Assembly: GCA_019055375.1 (NCBI GenBank)
Contig: JAHQIW010007343.1
Span: forward strand, 91,803-155,802
Reading direction: 5' to 3'
Source of the DNA: Parelaphostrongylus tenuis
Lineage: Eukaryota; Nematoda; Chromadorea; Rhabditida; Metastrongylidae
Length of the DNA: 64,000 bases
In this document: piece by piece, positions 36,700 through 47,545 of the stretch
Layout of the letters: each line of letters starts with the position of its first letter
Numbering within the stretch: position 1 is the first letter of the stretch
Position numbers and translations under genes: made by a program
The notes under the pieces: model-generated
What the model saw: only the letters and a program-made list of their open reading frames with translations
Told to the model about the DNA's origin: nothing
Database searches by the model: none

Positions 36700-37225
36700 A
36701 AACTCTAAAGTGTTGAATTTGACATCTTAGTGGTTGCGTCAATGCGAGAATTACATAGATGTTCAAAAATAAGGCGATCATTTATGAAAATTACAAGTTT
36801 CCTAGTAATTGAAAAAGTAGAAGAATTGTTACAAATGCTACATTTTGATTTTTGCGCATTTTCTATAACACCATCTTGATTTTCATGGGCTGTATAAGTG
36901 ATCTGAAGGAATTAAGAGAAGCTGTTGTTTTCTTTAGGAAATCTGTGAAATAGACTGAGCTTGAGAAACGTTTTTTATCTTGGATGAGCTCTTCATGATT
37001 GTGGCTCGATGGATTTTTTACCTGTTCTGCAAATTCTAGTAGTGGCGGCACTTCTAATTGAAGAGACCGCCGTAGTAAGCTTGATTATGATTTCGAGCCT
37101 TTTAGTCATGCAGAAATTGAACTTCAATGAAGTTTTGTAATAACCCGAAAGCCCGTCTTCTTCTAAACCTCGACATAAGTGAAGAAATGCGAAGATTCTT
37201 ACAAGCTTTTCTTATACGTACGAGG

Positions 37226-37510
37226 TTGGTACATCTCCTTTCTAAGAATTTGGCTGACGTCTCGCCAATTTCCGCCTACGTCAGAGCCTAGAGGTACATA
37301 TCATACCATATCTGATTGCTCAGTCAACATTTAATATTTGATTATGACATCTAATTCTTGTTATATAATTTTTCTTTTCAATCAGAATATCAATTATGAT
37401 ATTTAGTTAACTGAGTAATCAGTTATGGTATGATTTGTACGTCTAGGCTCCGACGATGGCGAGGCTGCTGAACGTTAGCCAAATTTCGAGAAAGGAGAAG
37501 TATGAACCGC
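37226..37510. repeat. Foldback element, arms about 110-120 bp
   Basis: The arms pair closely: ATCTCCTTTCTAAGAATTTG with GCTGACGTCTCGCC on the left, and GGCGAGGCTGCTGAACGTTA with GCCAAATTTCGAGAAAGGAG on the right. Inside, GAGCCTAGAGGTACATATCA pairs with TGTACGTCTAGGCTC. The centre is AT-rich. It lies 245 bp upstream of the 37755 exon. Confidence 0.85.
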
Positions 37511-37754
37511 GGACAAGTTTGAATTAAAGAAAAGGGCAGTTCAATGGAGTACTCTGTGAGAGAGTACAACGTTTGACTTGTTGTTGATTTTGATGAAATA
37601 TTATACAGCCTCATGATGTACTTCTTATATTCATATAATAACGTTTTGCGTTCGGCATACAGCTCTATCCATGCCTGTTGTATCACATTGATTTACATTT
37701 CATGCTATTGATTTCTTCCTGCGAGTAGTTTTTCTCATGTTCGTCTTATTCCAG

Positions 37755-40700
37755 AGTTCGTTCTGGTGTAAACGTGAATTTGGCACCTGCTGGCGCTACC
37801 AGTGGTACGCCTCCCGTAACTTCAGTACTCACACCTTCGAACTGCATTCCACAGTCACATCAACAAAAATTTCTGCCATTTCTCCCATTAAGTGGCAACT
37901 CATTAGCTTTCGATAGCGAGATGCCATATATACATGACACCCATCACCACAACAATCAGTAAGTTGTTGTTGTAGCAGTATCTTTACAGTAGAACATTGA
38001 CTTCTTTCAAGTCCAAGACGAATCTCGTTTACTTTTTTTCCACTATCCGTCAAACATTCGACAATTTTCTTTATATGGCATATTTTCGAAACAGGTTTCT
38101 TATGCTTTTGCGTCAATTAGAGACGCAAAGTTAAGAAATTTGGGTTCTTTCTGATTAGGAGAGAACAAATGAAAAACCGATCTCATTCGCTGGAGAGACA
38201 CTTCTCATAGGAGTGTCAGTAACGAATGCAAAACTGAGACTTGAGGCTACAGCTCCACGTCGCCGGTTTTCGAAACACCTCTATATATCGCCGTAGCATC
38301 CAGATCAAGAATTATGTTTCACATTCGCTTTTAGCCTTCATTTTGATCCAGCATATACCTCCCCTCATAATCAGAAAGAAGTTAATTTGTTGAGGCATGT
38401 AATGCGAAGGTATGAGCAAAAATCGTAACCACAGCTGATCTCTAGCCTGCCATAATCCTTTCCCACACTCACATATTAGTTACTAAACCAGCAACCAACT
38501 GTACTAAAAATAAACATAATGCATTTCGCAGTTCTATACCCAACTTGAAGCACCTTACAGTCATAAGAAAGCGGTAATTACTGAGAGTTAGGTAGTTGAG
38601 AAAAATTATTGGTGTTATATTTTCTGTACTGAACGATTTCGGGTTCTTTCCGAAAAATTTGTTTTAACTCCAACTCCGGAACGCTTCTTAATTTAGTTGA
38701 TCTTTCGGTCTCATTGTTATCTATTGTGCGCATAACCAATTGTGAAACTTCGAAAAGCAAACTCTCTCAACTGCATATCTGGTCAGACAAAATAACCATT
38801 TCAAAGATATTTAGAGTGAATTAAAACTTCTAAGTTCGATAACAATTTATGTAAAGAAGTATTGAATAGAGTGTAACTTCTAATCGAAAGGCTTTTTTAA
38901 AGAAATGCGGAGTCTAAGGATGACTACTTTGAAGTTAAGTAATGAAAAACAGCATGTTCAGCTACGAGCAGACCTTGAAACGTAACCTCTTTGTAATTTT
39001 GAATGAAAAGGTTTTTCATTCAGTCTAGTGTTTAGGCACAATGGTCGGCCTCCAGCAGGCAAAAAAGCCTTGAATCCGGACTCATACAAGACCGTAATGT
39101 GTCAGGCATGGCTGGAGTCGAAAATGTGCGCTTTCGGTGAAAATTGTCGATTTGCACACGGAGAAGCAGAGCTGAGACCTGTGAGGTTGGTTTTTAATGA
39201 TGCCTTATGTTTATGTTTTCACTCATATCGGCGCGTGCTGCACCTACACCGCCGAGGCATTTATTTTGCCATCACTCTTGCGATACAGAGCACGGAAGCT
39301 GTCACAGACTAACCATGAACGAGTTTGGTTTGTTAAGTACACATTGGTATACTTTACTGCTTAGATAGCAGTACCATGATGTTATGAATCCAATGTGTGC
39401 TTACCAGGGCAAGCCTATTGACAGTTGGTTCCTGAAACCTTCGTTGCCTTCTATCGCAGAAGGTATGAGTGAAATGCGGGTTCATCTTTAGCTTAAGGTT
39501 TGGGGTCTTGAATGTCACTCAGCCTTTTTCGATATTCAACTATAACATCGTAAATCTGCTATAAAAGCTGTGAAAAAAAAGGATTCCTGTAGATTATCTT
39601 GACTGTCTCCCACAAGTGAGCTGATCATTTACTTCAACAAGAGTCCATAGTATATTTGTGAAGTACTTTTCACCACTGACTAATGGATCTTATATCAGAA
39701 ATGTTCAGAATCTTGAGTCCTTTTAAGCAAACGAAGAGCATATGGCGAAGGTGCGAGCGTTAAATTTTTAGTGCGTCATCCGGTCATATGACGATGGGCG
39801 ATGTAACTGATTTCAGAGATGCCGTTGATGGGTGCTTGCTAAGTCTTAAGAATATAGATCGTTTTGAACCCAATAAAAGTTTTTAATCTAAACAATTCAA
39901 TAAATCGGTTCATGATTTAGTTCAAAGTTGTTCGTGAAGTTCCTAAAAAGGGTAAGATTTTTACGCCGAGATGTTTGACTTTCGAACTTTTTGGTGTTCC
40001 AAATTTTGATAGGTGACACCTAGTAATATATCCCTAATCTTCACTATTTTTAACTATTTTTTTACTAACTGTTAATAACTATTTTTTCGAAAGGAACCGT
40101 TGAACTGTTGTCTTTTTGTTTTGCGATTATACAGGAAGTGGAGCAGGTTATCAGATATCTTGGTAACCACTATGAGACCATGGTTTTTTCCTCTCAGTCA
40201 TGAAGCCTGAGCAGTATGGCGTAACAACATGTAACATTTTTAGCTTGAACGGAAGCATTGTCGTCAATGAAATGAATTAAGTGACTGAGTAATTATCCCC
40301 CGCTCTTAATAAGCTCCAGCCATTTCGAGCATATTATAGGTTTCTGTATATTTATCAGATCTTTTAAGATTCGATACCGTAGTTTTAGGTCGGTGCCATG
40401 TCAAATCAACAAATATAAGACGAAACTCTGCGACAAGTACACCACAACAGGTTTATGTCCATATGGAGATCGTTGTTTGTTCATCCATCCAGACCACGGC
40501 ACAAACGCATATATTAGACCAGACAAGTTGGTTGAAGTGCGTGTGGGCGTTATCCTATAAATTTACTTTTGTAGAGTATTTTTCAATCAGTAATCAGTGG
40601 AAATGCGGTGAGCGAGGATGAACACAAGGTGTTTCAGGTGTCGCGACGTCATGCGCTTGCCGACATGCAATTTTTGGCATCACTGAATCCGACACGAACG

Positions 40701-41560
40701 ATCGCTCCACCAGCTGTTTCCTATCTACCTGGACATCCAGCAGTGACGCAGATTTTACCCCCGCCGGGATTTCAGTCTCACTTGCCTGCCAAGGTCAAAA
40801 CACTGTATAACCGTGGCAGCGTTATGTATGGCAGTTGTGGCAATAACACCAATGGTGGACAGACGCGACCACAACTTCGGCCGCACCCCAGCTGGCCTCT
40901 TGAACCCTCGACGTTCTTCAGAGAGAAGACAGACGAGTTCCTCACGTCGAGTCCAGTCGATGGTGCTGTTGGTGGAAGTAAAGGTACGTGAACAGGTCTC
41001 AATCTCTGGAAGTACATAATCAATCAAAGGTGACTAGAAGTTAACGAGTGGGTGTAGTTTTCTCAGAGTGGTATTGAATGTGGAAAATTCCAATTGAAAA
41101 TGGTAAGTCTATGCGAAGAACTGTATTACTAGAGGCCATTTGAGAATACTTCTGTATTTCATGTCGTATCTTAAACTCTACCTTTTGTTGTACTGCCATT
41201 CTCATTGGAGATGTAGATCAGCTCCTGATCACTTTCGACAAAATTTTAAAGCAATCAGGCGATATAAGTACTATGCGAATATTACTATACAAGCAATACA
41301 AGTAGTTCTAAGCGAGTATTTATGCAAGAATCAGTGTCCTTCCAGAATCATGGGAGCAATCGTCTACTCCGGCTGGGAGCTCTTCGGGTTACATGTCGGG
41401 TGGTTCCACCCCTTCTGGAACATCACCATTTTCCACTGTGTCGTCATCGTCTCTGCACTTGAATCTGACTGACGATGATCGTGATTTCGATATTTTCAAT
41501 CTTACCGTTGGGCTAGATCACATAGCCAAAGATTTGGCCAAAACTTTGGAACTGTGGTAG
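37755..41560 (+). CDS. oma-1/2-like: OMA-1/OMA-2-like tandem CCCH zinc-finger protein, five in-phase exons
   Basis: Proposed exons are 37755-37958, 39024-39185, 40389-40536, 40638-40983 and 41346-41560, stop TAG at 41558. Reading phases agree at every join. Exon 2 carries finger 1 (YKTVMC, then C-X8-C-X5-C-X3-H ending CRFAH, then GEAELRP). Exon 3 carries finger 2 (KYKTKLCDKYTTTGLCPYGD, again C-X8-C-X5-C-X3-H, ending HPDHG). The exon 3/4 join gives LVE|VSRRHALAD, a signature I associate with C. elegans OMA proteins after finger 2. The C-terminal part has WPLEPS and a Ser/Thr/Gly-rich SGYMSGGSTPSGTSPFS stretch, ending LAKTLELW. Known for the family: cytoplasmic 3'-UTR binding in oocytes, needed for oocyte maturation and degraded after the first mitosis. 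Exon 2 could instead begin at 39036, which is also in phase. The donor at 39186 (GTTGGT) is weak but is the only one that keeps phase. POS-1/MEX-type relatives are the alternative, but the linker and tail favour OMA. Confidence 0.85.
38160..38340 (+). repeat. R2 dispersed repeat copy
   Basis: AAAACCGATCTCATTCGCTG, CTTCTCATAGGAGTGTCAGT, GACTTGAGGCTACAGC, CGTCGCCGGTTTTCGAAACA and TTATGTTTCACATTCG. The same series is seen at 49.9 and 52.6 kb. It is intronic in the OMA-like gene. Confidence 0.65.
39024..39185 (+). CDS. Exon with CCCH zinc finger 1
   Basis: The acceptor TTTTTCATTCAG precedes 39024. The exon reads through FRHNGRPPAGKK and NPDSYKTVMC into a complete C-X8-C-X5-C-X3-H finger, the TIS11-type spacing. 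It starts and ends in phase 2. The last codon, AG|G, joins the next exon to give RPVRSVPCQINKYKT. It is separated from finger 2 by a 1.2-kb intron that holds an inverted-repeat SINE element. Confidence 0.85.
39200..39530. repeat. S3 tRNA-like element in inverted-repeat form, in the intron between the two fingers
   Basis: The left half resembles the minus-strand tRNA-like head of the 32.2-kb element (GCGCGTGCTGCACC ... CCGCCGAGG). The right half, read on the plus strand, carries AAATGCGGGTTCA and then TGTCACTCA, matching the 3' side of the same head. The centre is a short palindrome: AGTACACATTGG against CCAATGTGTGCTT. Both halves are much decayed. Confidence 0.5.
40389..40536 (+). CDS. Exon with CCCH zinc finger 2
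   Basis: The exon opens after GTAGTTTTAG and encodes CQINKYKTKLCDKY, then C-X8-C-X5-C-X3-H with all four ligands present, then NAYIRPDKLVE. It ends at a GTGCGT donor in phase 0. The following intron is only 101 bp, the usual short nematode size, in contrast with the multi-kilobase introns upstream. Confidence 0.9.
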
Positions 41561-42444
41561 ATTTCTTGTAAGTTCAATGGCGCCGTTGTCTGTTTCTACG
41601 AATTCGAACTGATTGCGGTTTGAGCAGTAGTGATGGAGTTAGTCCTGTATCTGTTATAACATCAAGCAGTAATACTGTGTGTTATGTTTTCTCAAGTGAA
41701 ATATTTATACTCACAGCCTATCAGTCCCAAATTAGCGGCTAAGTAAATCTTTCCTATCCCCTGGATTGCTGAGCTATCATAATCTTATGTTTTTTTTCTT
41801 CCTCGAATTACGCTTAAAACTAAGGCTCAGCAGAAGTGACATCTAAGCCCGTTCCTTCTTGCCCCAACTCTCATTTAACGGGTCAGAGTCTTTCGATTGA
41901 TAACGTTGCTCCGTTTTTATTTGCTCAGCTATCTGTTAACAATTCTCTGCAGTAGTAAATAAATAAGAAGTAGTGCCTAAACTAATAGTATAGGTGTTTA
42001 AGTCAGATTGTGTAGATTTGTAACGTTTTTTGTTGCATGTGAAATGGTTAGCGTGTGCTTTTTAATTTATAGCATCATAATAACTGTACATTATTATTAT
42101 TTATGCAAAATGCTGAAGTAATAACTGAATTATGGCATATCATTTTTCATTACACGTCAGTTGAAGTGATAAGAACAGTAACCAGGAAAAATTATGCCTT
42201 TATGCCTTAATTTTAATTTTGTGCATGTTTGGCCCCGCCTTTTATAAGTCGTTTTTGAATTTTTTTAGTTGTTTTGACTTCCATTCCACATCGGAAATGA
42301 AATGGTAATGTGAAATGTTCATACGAGTTTATTAATATGGTGGCTCGAGATTTCTTTGTCGCATTTTGTCATGTACATCACTGTGTAGAGTATAATTCTG
42401 TAAATTTAATAAGTATTTGTGAAGAAAGTATGACATCGAATAAA
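41561..42444 (+). promoter_or_regulatory. Probable 3' UTR and polyadenylation signals of the OMA-like gene
   Basis: AT-rich non-coding sequence directly follows the stop. Two AATAAA hexamers are present, at 41958-41963 and 42439-42444. OMA-class mRNAs in C. elegans carry long, translationally regulated 3' UTRs, so either site is plausible. No further gene is visible up to about 43.2 kb. Confidence 0.45.
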
Positions 42445-43272
42445 ATATTAATTGAGCCTTATCAGTGTCAGTATGAATCGCTTTGAAATATTTGTTGACT
42501 TCTTTCTTTCGACAATATAAATTGATAGAAAGCATAGGAAGTAGGTTACGATTTATGATGCAAATCTCTTGGGAGCTACTTCTCTCTCTAAAAAGCTAAA
42601 GAAGCAAGGGAAATAGGCTATGTGAATACATTTGCTGAAGGTAGATTGCAGTTAGGATATCAAAATGAGTCGATGAAATTGTAGTGATCAGCTTTCTTAT
42701 GCTTCGATATTCACTATATGAAGAAGGTTACGTGGTTGAAGCGAATGTTGAAAATCTCTAAGAGGTTCCTCCATTCGTTTGGGGATGATGTCAGATATTA
42801 CTTGTTCGTATTTCGCGAAGTTTTTATAAGGATGATTCATGCACAAGGAATAATACTAAACTGTAAAGAAAGTCCAGTCACAGAATTATGGATTAATGCT
42901 GCTTTCTGGCGATATAGTGGTATATAGTTGCTAGCAACAGAGGTGGCCGTAGTCCTTGAAGGAGTGTTTGTACCGTGTGCTAGTCGCTGAAGTGCTATAA
43001 AAAGTGCAACATTGTGTTGTTATCAGAGTTCCCATTATTGCTAAGTTATCAACTCTTATGTGTTTTGTTTCTTGAGAATTTAGCGCCAAAATCGAAACAG
43101 GTATCATGTTAATGGGGAATTTTTGCACTTAGAAATTCCAAGAACGATTGAAGTCGTTTTTCGTGGTTTCTGGCTCCAACGCTCCTTCTTCATAGAGTGC
43201 CACTTTTTGGAGAAGAAAATCGTTGGCCAAGTATTTATTCGCACTACAAAGTTGTATTTTCTGTTGTTCAAC

Positions 43273-43319
<47 letters not shown>
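43273..43319. repeat. (AT)n microsatellite, 5' of an S1 fragment
   Basis: About 45 bp of AT, joined directly to a 5'-truncated S1 SINE. Confidence 0.9.
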
Positions 43320-43320
<1 letters not shown>

Positions 43321-43321
<1 letters not shown>

Positions 43322-43500
43322 GGCTGGTCTCAGATTGTCTGGGAGGATAGCAACAAGGACTCGACATAGCGGAAATCCACCGCGAGTCATTGTAAAGGCC
43401 AGATATGCATTCAATCACCTCAAGTAAAATCGAAAATTCAAGACGAATGCATGGCTTATCCCTCTGGGATTGATCAACGCCGAAGGCTTCATCCTTTTTC

Positions 43501-43503
<3 letters not shown>
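43321..43503 (+). repeat. S1 SINE copy, 5'-truncated, between two (AT)n tracts
   Basis: It begins within the body at GGCTGGTCTCAGATTGTCTG, keeps CCGCGAGTCATTGTAAAGGC, GAATGCATGGCTTATCC and GGGATTGATCAACGCCG, and ends CATCCTTTTTCATT. It is very close to the 31.6-kb copy. The tRNA head is gone. Confidence 0.8.

Positions 43504-43557
<54 letters not shown>
43504..43557. repeat. (AT)n microsatellite, 3' of an S1 fragment
   Basis: About 54 bp of uninterrupted AT continuing from the SINE 3' end. Confidence 0.95.
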
Positions 43558-43559
<2 letters not shown>

Positions 43560-43892
43560 CTTCGTCTAAGTAAAAGAAAAGGAGGCGCAAAAAGTTCATT
43601 GGTCAATGGCTAAAGCGGTTTCGACAATAAATTCAACGGCCTATATCGAGTTCAACTTAGTATTTGTTATACGAAATTATATTGAGACGAAGAACGCCGT
43701 ACGCTACCAGTGTTCGCTTAAGTGTATTTTATCAACTAGAAACGTTGTCTACTTATGGTGGCAAAAGTGTACTTGACAAAGCGTTTCATCAAGTGTGGTC
43801 GCTTACGCATATTACTCAGATCTATATAGAAAGAGTATCTCTTCTCTGGATATCTGCTTGACAGTAATATTCAGCCATACGGCAGAATGTGA

Positions 43893-44190
43893 GGTGTATC
43901 ACGGTGACCTGGGGTGTCTTGTAATCCACTGGAATGTAGGGTTATAACAGCACATGGTAATTCATTCGATCCTATCCACCGCGCTCACCAAGAATTTCAT
44001 TCTTTGTTGTTGAAAAAATTATACGAACTTGTCTGGGAGGATGGGTTGTAAACTGATACATCGGTAGCCCATCCACGACTCACTGTATGAGCTACTATGC
44101 AATCGATCACTTCCAGTGGTGCCCATGATATCGAATGCATGTGGCATACCTCATACACCACTGTACACCGATAGCTTCATCGTTTCTATC
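43893..44190 (+). repeat. S1 SINE copy, diverged
   Basis: CATTCGATCCTATCCACCGC (B-box region), GAACTTGTCTGGGAGGATGG, CCACGACTCACTGTATGAGC and ATCGAATGCATGTGGCATAC keep the S1 order. Confidence 0.65.
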
Positions 44191-44199
44191 TTTAGCTAT

Positions 44200-46220
44200 G
44201 AGAGAGACATGGAATTTTTGCGTTATTGAAAACATTACAGGTATATGCGTTGTGTTTATATCGAAGAAGTTGACACTCATCAAGAATACAATTCTCAGAC
44301 CACCCCGCGGACTCTATTCTTGTTCAGATATTTCCTTGAGAAAGCCAAAAATGCGCCTTGATGTTGTTAGAAAAATTCAAATTTGCACTCAAAATATCTT
44401 TTACGTGTATCTGTAGGTGGGCCTAAAGATGTCTAGATCTTGATTGTCAGAAGCTCTAGCTTACTGAGAGAGTTCTTTTATGGTATAAGAATAATCACAA
44501 TCAGGATAAGGTGTACTTCTTGCATGGATTATCTAGATAAGTGAATGAATGGAGTTGTAACTTTGAATAATTCACCACTCCTGCATCATGTGACTAGATC
44601 GTTCACTGTCGATAGTTGATTCAGTTCTTCCGTACTCTCTTGTGCTCTACAACACTAACAGGAAACGTAATCGAAGCTTGAGATTTTGTCCTTTATCTTC
44701 TAACTTCTATGCAAGCAAACACTGGAAGGTTGTTAATCTGCCGGATTCTTAATGTTGCAGTGTCATTGCCACAACTACGCAGTGTGCAGAAATTCCTTCT
44801 ATTTTTTAAATTATCCTCTTTATTGTTAGAGACCAACAGAATGTTCCACAATTTGAATATCAATGCGATTTCTTTCATCTAGCGAATAAATGCGTAAAAA
44901 ATGTCAAAATGTAGTAACTGACATGATAGGTACGGTCCAAATCTACAGAAACGTTTGGCTGTAATCTAAATGACAATTATCTATAAATGTTGTCATCAAT
45001 ATTTGATATATGTAAGCCCTAGAAACTGCTTTAATCAAGCTGACTCCACCGTAGTATTAGCTGTTGCTGTTGTTGCTGTTGTAACCGTAGTCGTTCAGAT
45101 GCTGACGTTTCTGCGACTTCATTTTCTTTATAATCTGGACATACATGATTTAACGCCATTCGTATAGTCTGTGAGAATGTTTGAAGCCTTTTCGAGATTA
45201 GTACATCAGAACTATACGAAAGTTTCTGCTGTGTTACCTGCTTCATCAGTCGCCCATGCCCTACACTGAACCACACTTTATAGCAGGGATGGGGAAACGT
45301 TGTTTATGGTGATAGCATAAGATAGTGTGTTATCGTCAATTTTTTTCAGGCAATAGATTGCGGCTGGTATTGAGTATGTATAAACTCAACTCATCGAGCA
45401 TTTTGAGACCTCGCTTATAAGGAAGCGGGCGACACCGCTGAAACGCGCATACGGCTCTGACGTGCCAATCTCGATAAAGCTCTGAACGTTCTCACAGACT
45501 ACACTGAATGTTTGAAGCGGGATTTAGAACAGTCGATTAGGTGGATTTCCACATAGTTGCTGCCCGTATAGTTCGCCTGATTAGAGGAGGCTCAATCTCA
45601 TGCTTGATAGTGAGACATTCATTCTTCAGCTCATCTTTGGACTTCTCAAATTCCTTTCAATGGTATGGCATAAAGAGCAGGAGAAGAAGTGAATGTTCTA
45701 GAACAAAAATTCCGACAAACTTTTCATTTCCATTTATTGATCTTATTTAATGGAGACGCAAAAAATCTCGAAAAGTGACGTGCTTCATCAATTTCAGGTG
45801 ACAGCAATACAATAAAATACTGAATAAACAAAACCAGTGCGTATCATCATTTGACTGAACCGACCGATCATGAAAAGCAACAATTGCCTTCGGATCTAGT
45901 CCGATTGAAAAAGTGAACGAAGCAAATGCCACTACTGTGTCGTTCATGGCAAAAAGACCTAAGTGATGGGAAAAAGCGCCGCACTTTTGTTGACCTTTCA
46001 CAATTCGAAGCTTCTAAGTGATAATTCATAGAATTTTTTCATGTGTTCCAATTTGTGAGATATAACGGGATTAGCATTTTTAAGTGTACTTACTGTGCAA
46101 AATAACGTTCAATTGTTCATCAGGATTTACACAGGTTCTAAAAATAGCAAGCATCCCGTATAACGTTCATTCTTGGAAGTTTTAACAATGGAGGGGTAAT
46201 TTTGACCATTGTTCTACCGA
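44200..46220. other. No recognised gene; short (GTTGCT)n tract
   Basis: Chance frames only. A GTTGCT/GTTGTT run at about 45060-45085 gives poly-Gln on the minus strand and poly-Val/Ala on the plus strand. It is best read as a simple repeat. Confidence 0.5.
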
Positions 46221-46221
46221 T

Positions 46222-46520
46222 ATGTCTGATTACAGCTCGAAAGATAGAGCTATCACTTTTCATCAATCCCTACGGGATGTGCCATGCAGCCGATGTCATC
46301 AAGCATCGTCAGAGGTGATTCAGTGTGTATGCGGTCTTTACAATAACGCGCCGTAGTTTACTGCTGTATGGAATCAGTGTTGCCATACCGCCAGGCAAGT
46401 TCGCCACCAAGTCAGCGACATGGGAGGAGTGATTGGTTGGTAAGCTTTGGGGACGGGATCGTACCATCGACCACATGTGCGTCCACAACACCTCTAACGA
46501 CTGCGCCATACGCGCCTTAT
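46222..46520 (-). repeat. S1 SINE copy, minus strand
   Basis: The reverse complement starts GGCGCGTATGGCGCAGTCGT with TAGAGGTGTTGTGGACGC, followed by the B-box-like ATGGTACGATCCCGTCC. It goes on to AACTTGCCTGGCGGTATGG, GCGTTATTGTAAAGACCGC, CTGCATGGCACATCCC and GGGATTGATGAAAAGTG. This is the S1 order throughout. Confidence 0.7.
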
Positions 46521-46584
46521 ATTAGATTATTTTTGTTGAAATGGAATAAGCATTATGTTAATTTTAAGGACTTATCTTGCTTAG

Positions 46585-46674
46585 TCGACGGAAGGTTGGT
46601 GATTGTAATAGAAGTTAATCTGATTGCCGACAATTCGGCGACGACGATGAAGGCGATGCTTTTAGAGCTTGAAC
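46585..46674 (+). CDS. Candidate exon, unidentified protein
   Basis: Between ATCTTGCTTAG and the donor GAAC|GTACGT. The open frame reads VDGRLVIVIEVNLIADNSAT, then TMKAMLLELE, a balanced, coding-like composition. It starts and ends in phase 1. It does not join in phase to the next candidate exon (46903), so either an exon is missing or one of the two is spurious. Confidence 0.25.
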
Positions 46675-46902
46675 GTACGTCATACTAGGCTATTTGTTTG
46701 ATTCGGTGAATGATCGATGCTTTTTATGCTCCCCAAGTTAGATCAAAAGATTCAAAGGAAAGAAAGCGCCATGTCAAGCGTGATAATGACGCATTCGTCC
46801 TTTTAATTAATTTTTGGATTTTTTGCCTCTATCCATAACGCTCTGGGCGTTTTGCGCGTTGATGTTTTTAACTCCTGTACGAAAATAGTGACAGTCTTTC
46901 AG

Positions 46903-47046
46903 ATTCACTACCGTTGTGCTTCTGTTCCCCAAGTGTATTCAGCGGAATACTTTGTCGACTCTGGATTTACCATTAAAATGTTCATTATGCGGAAACAAAC
47001 TGGCCACGTTTTCACCAGTGCATTCATATCGTCATGCCTTACATGA
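46903..47046 (+). CDS. Candidate terminal exon, unidentified protein
   Basis: A good acceptor (ACAGTCTTTCAG) opens a frame in phase 0: IHYRCASVPQVYSAEYFVDS, then GFTIKMFIMRKQTGHV and FTSAFISSCLT, then stop. Three cysteines and mixed composition look coding. I do not recognise the family. Confidence 0.3.
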   Translation: MHYRCASVPQVYSAEYFVDSGFTIKMFIMRKQTGHVFTSAFISSCLT

Positions 47047-47299
47047 CATTAAATATTGTTCTTGAACTCATACAATTACTTTCTATCTTCCGTCAAGCTA
47101 GATTATACAAATTTTGAGTTGTACAAACGATCGTGGAGGCGGTTGCGGATTAGTTGACGGCTCAAGGTGTTAGATGGGAGCTCAAAAGCTGTCACAGATC
47201 TTTCGCGAGTACGTCTTTATAGGTTCTTTTCAATACCACTACAAATTAGTCGGATATAAAAACTTGAAAGAGATCTTCTTTGAACACGATATACTTTTT

Positions 47300-47545
47300 T
47301 GTTGATTTTCGGTAGCATTTCGCGCTATTGCCACCTTCTAAAAGCTCTATTTGGATGTTAAAGAATGGAAGCCATTTCCCGCTTCTACTTTCTTTCGTAA
47401 ATTATATATGCTCTGACTGTCCTTCCAAAGCTTCAAAGCTTTTGTGTATTTCCTCTTGTATGGAGCAGACGATAATGCGGTCACTATATATCGACACTAG
47501 AATTAGAGTCAGTGGTCGAAAACTGAAGCTTTGACCTTAGACGTA
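47300..47545 (-). pseudogene. Reverse-transcriptase remnant, Penelope-like or related
   Basis: The minus strand reads DRIIVCSIQEEIHKSFEALE, GQSEHI, a stop, FTKESRSGKWLPFFNIQIEL and later CYRKSTKKYIVF. The order (palm Asp region; a gap with helix E-x-I; FT-x-E; LPF-x-N/D-x-x-I; YRKxT) is typical of the RT region after the YxDD motif in Penelope-like and some other nematode non-LTR elements. The palm motif itself is broken by a frameshift (RYIV then DRI). No endonuclease is visible. Confidence 0.55.

Noticed and set aside
3593..43557. CRISPR-like or satellite arrays
   Set aside because: The only short-period repeats are simple AT, GT and GTTGCT tracts. No regular spacer structure exists.
46368..46688. 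106-codon plus-strand frame
   Set aside because: Its first half is the antisense of an S1 SINE. Only the last 30 codons look like an exon, and these are listed separately.
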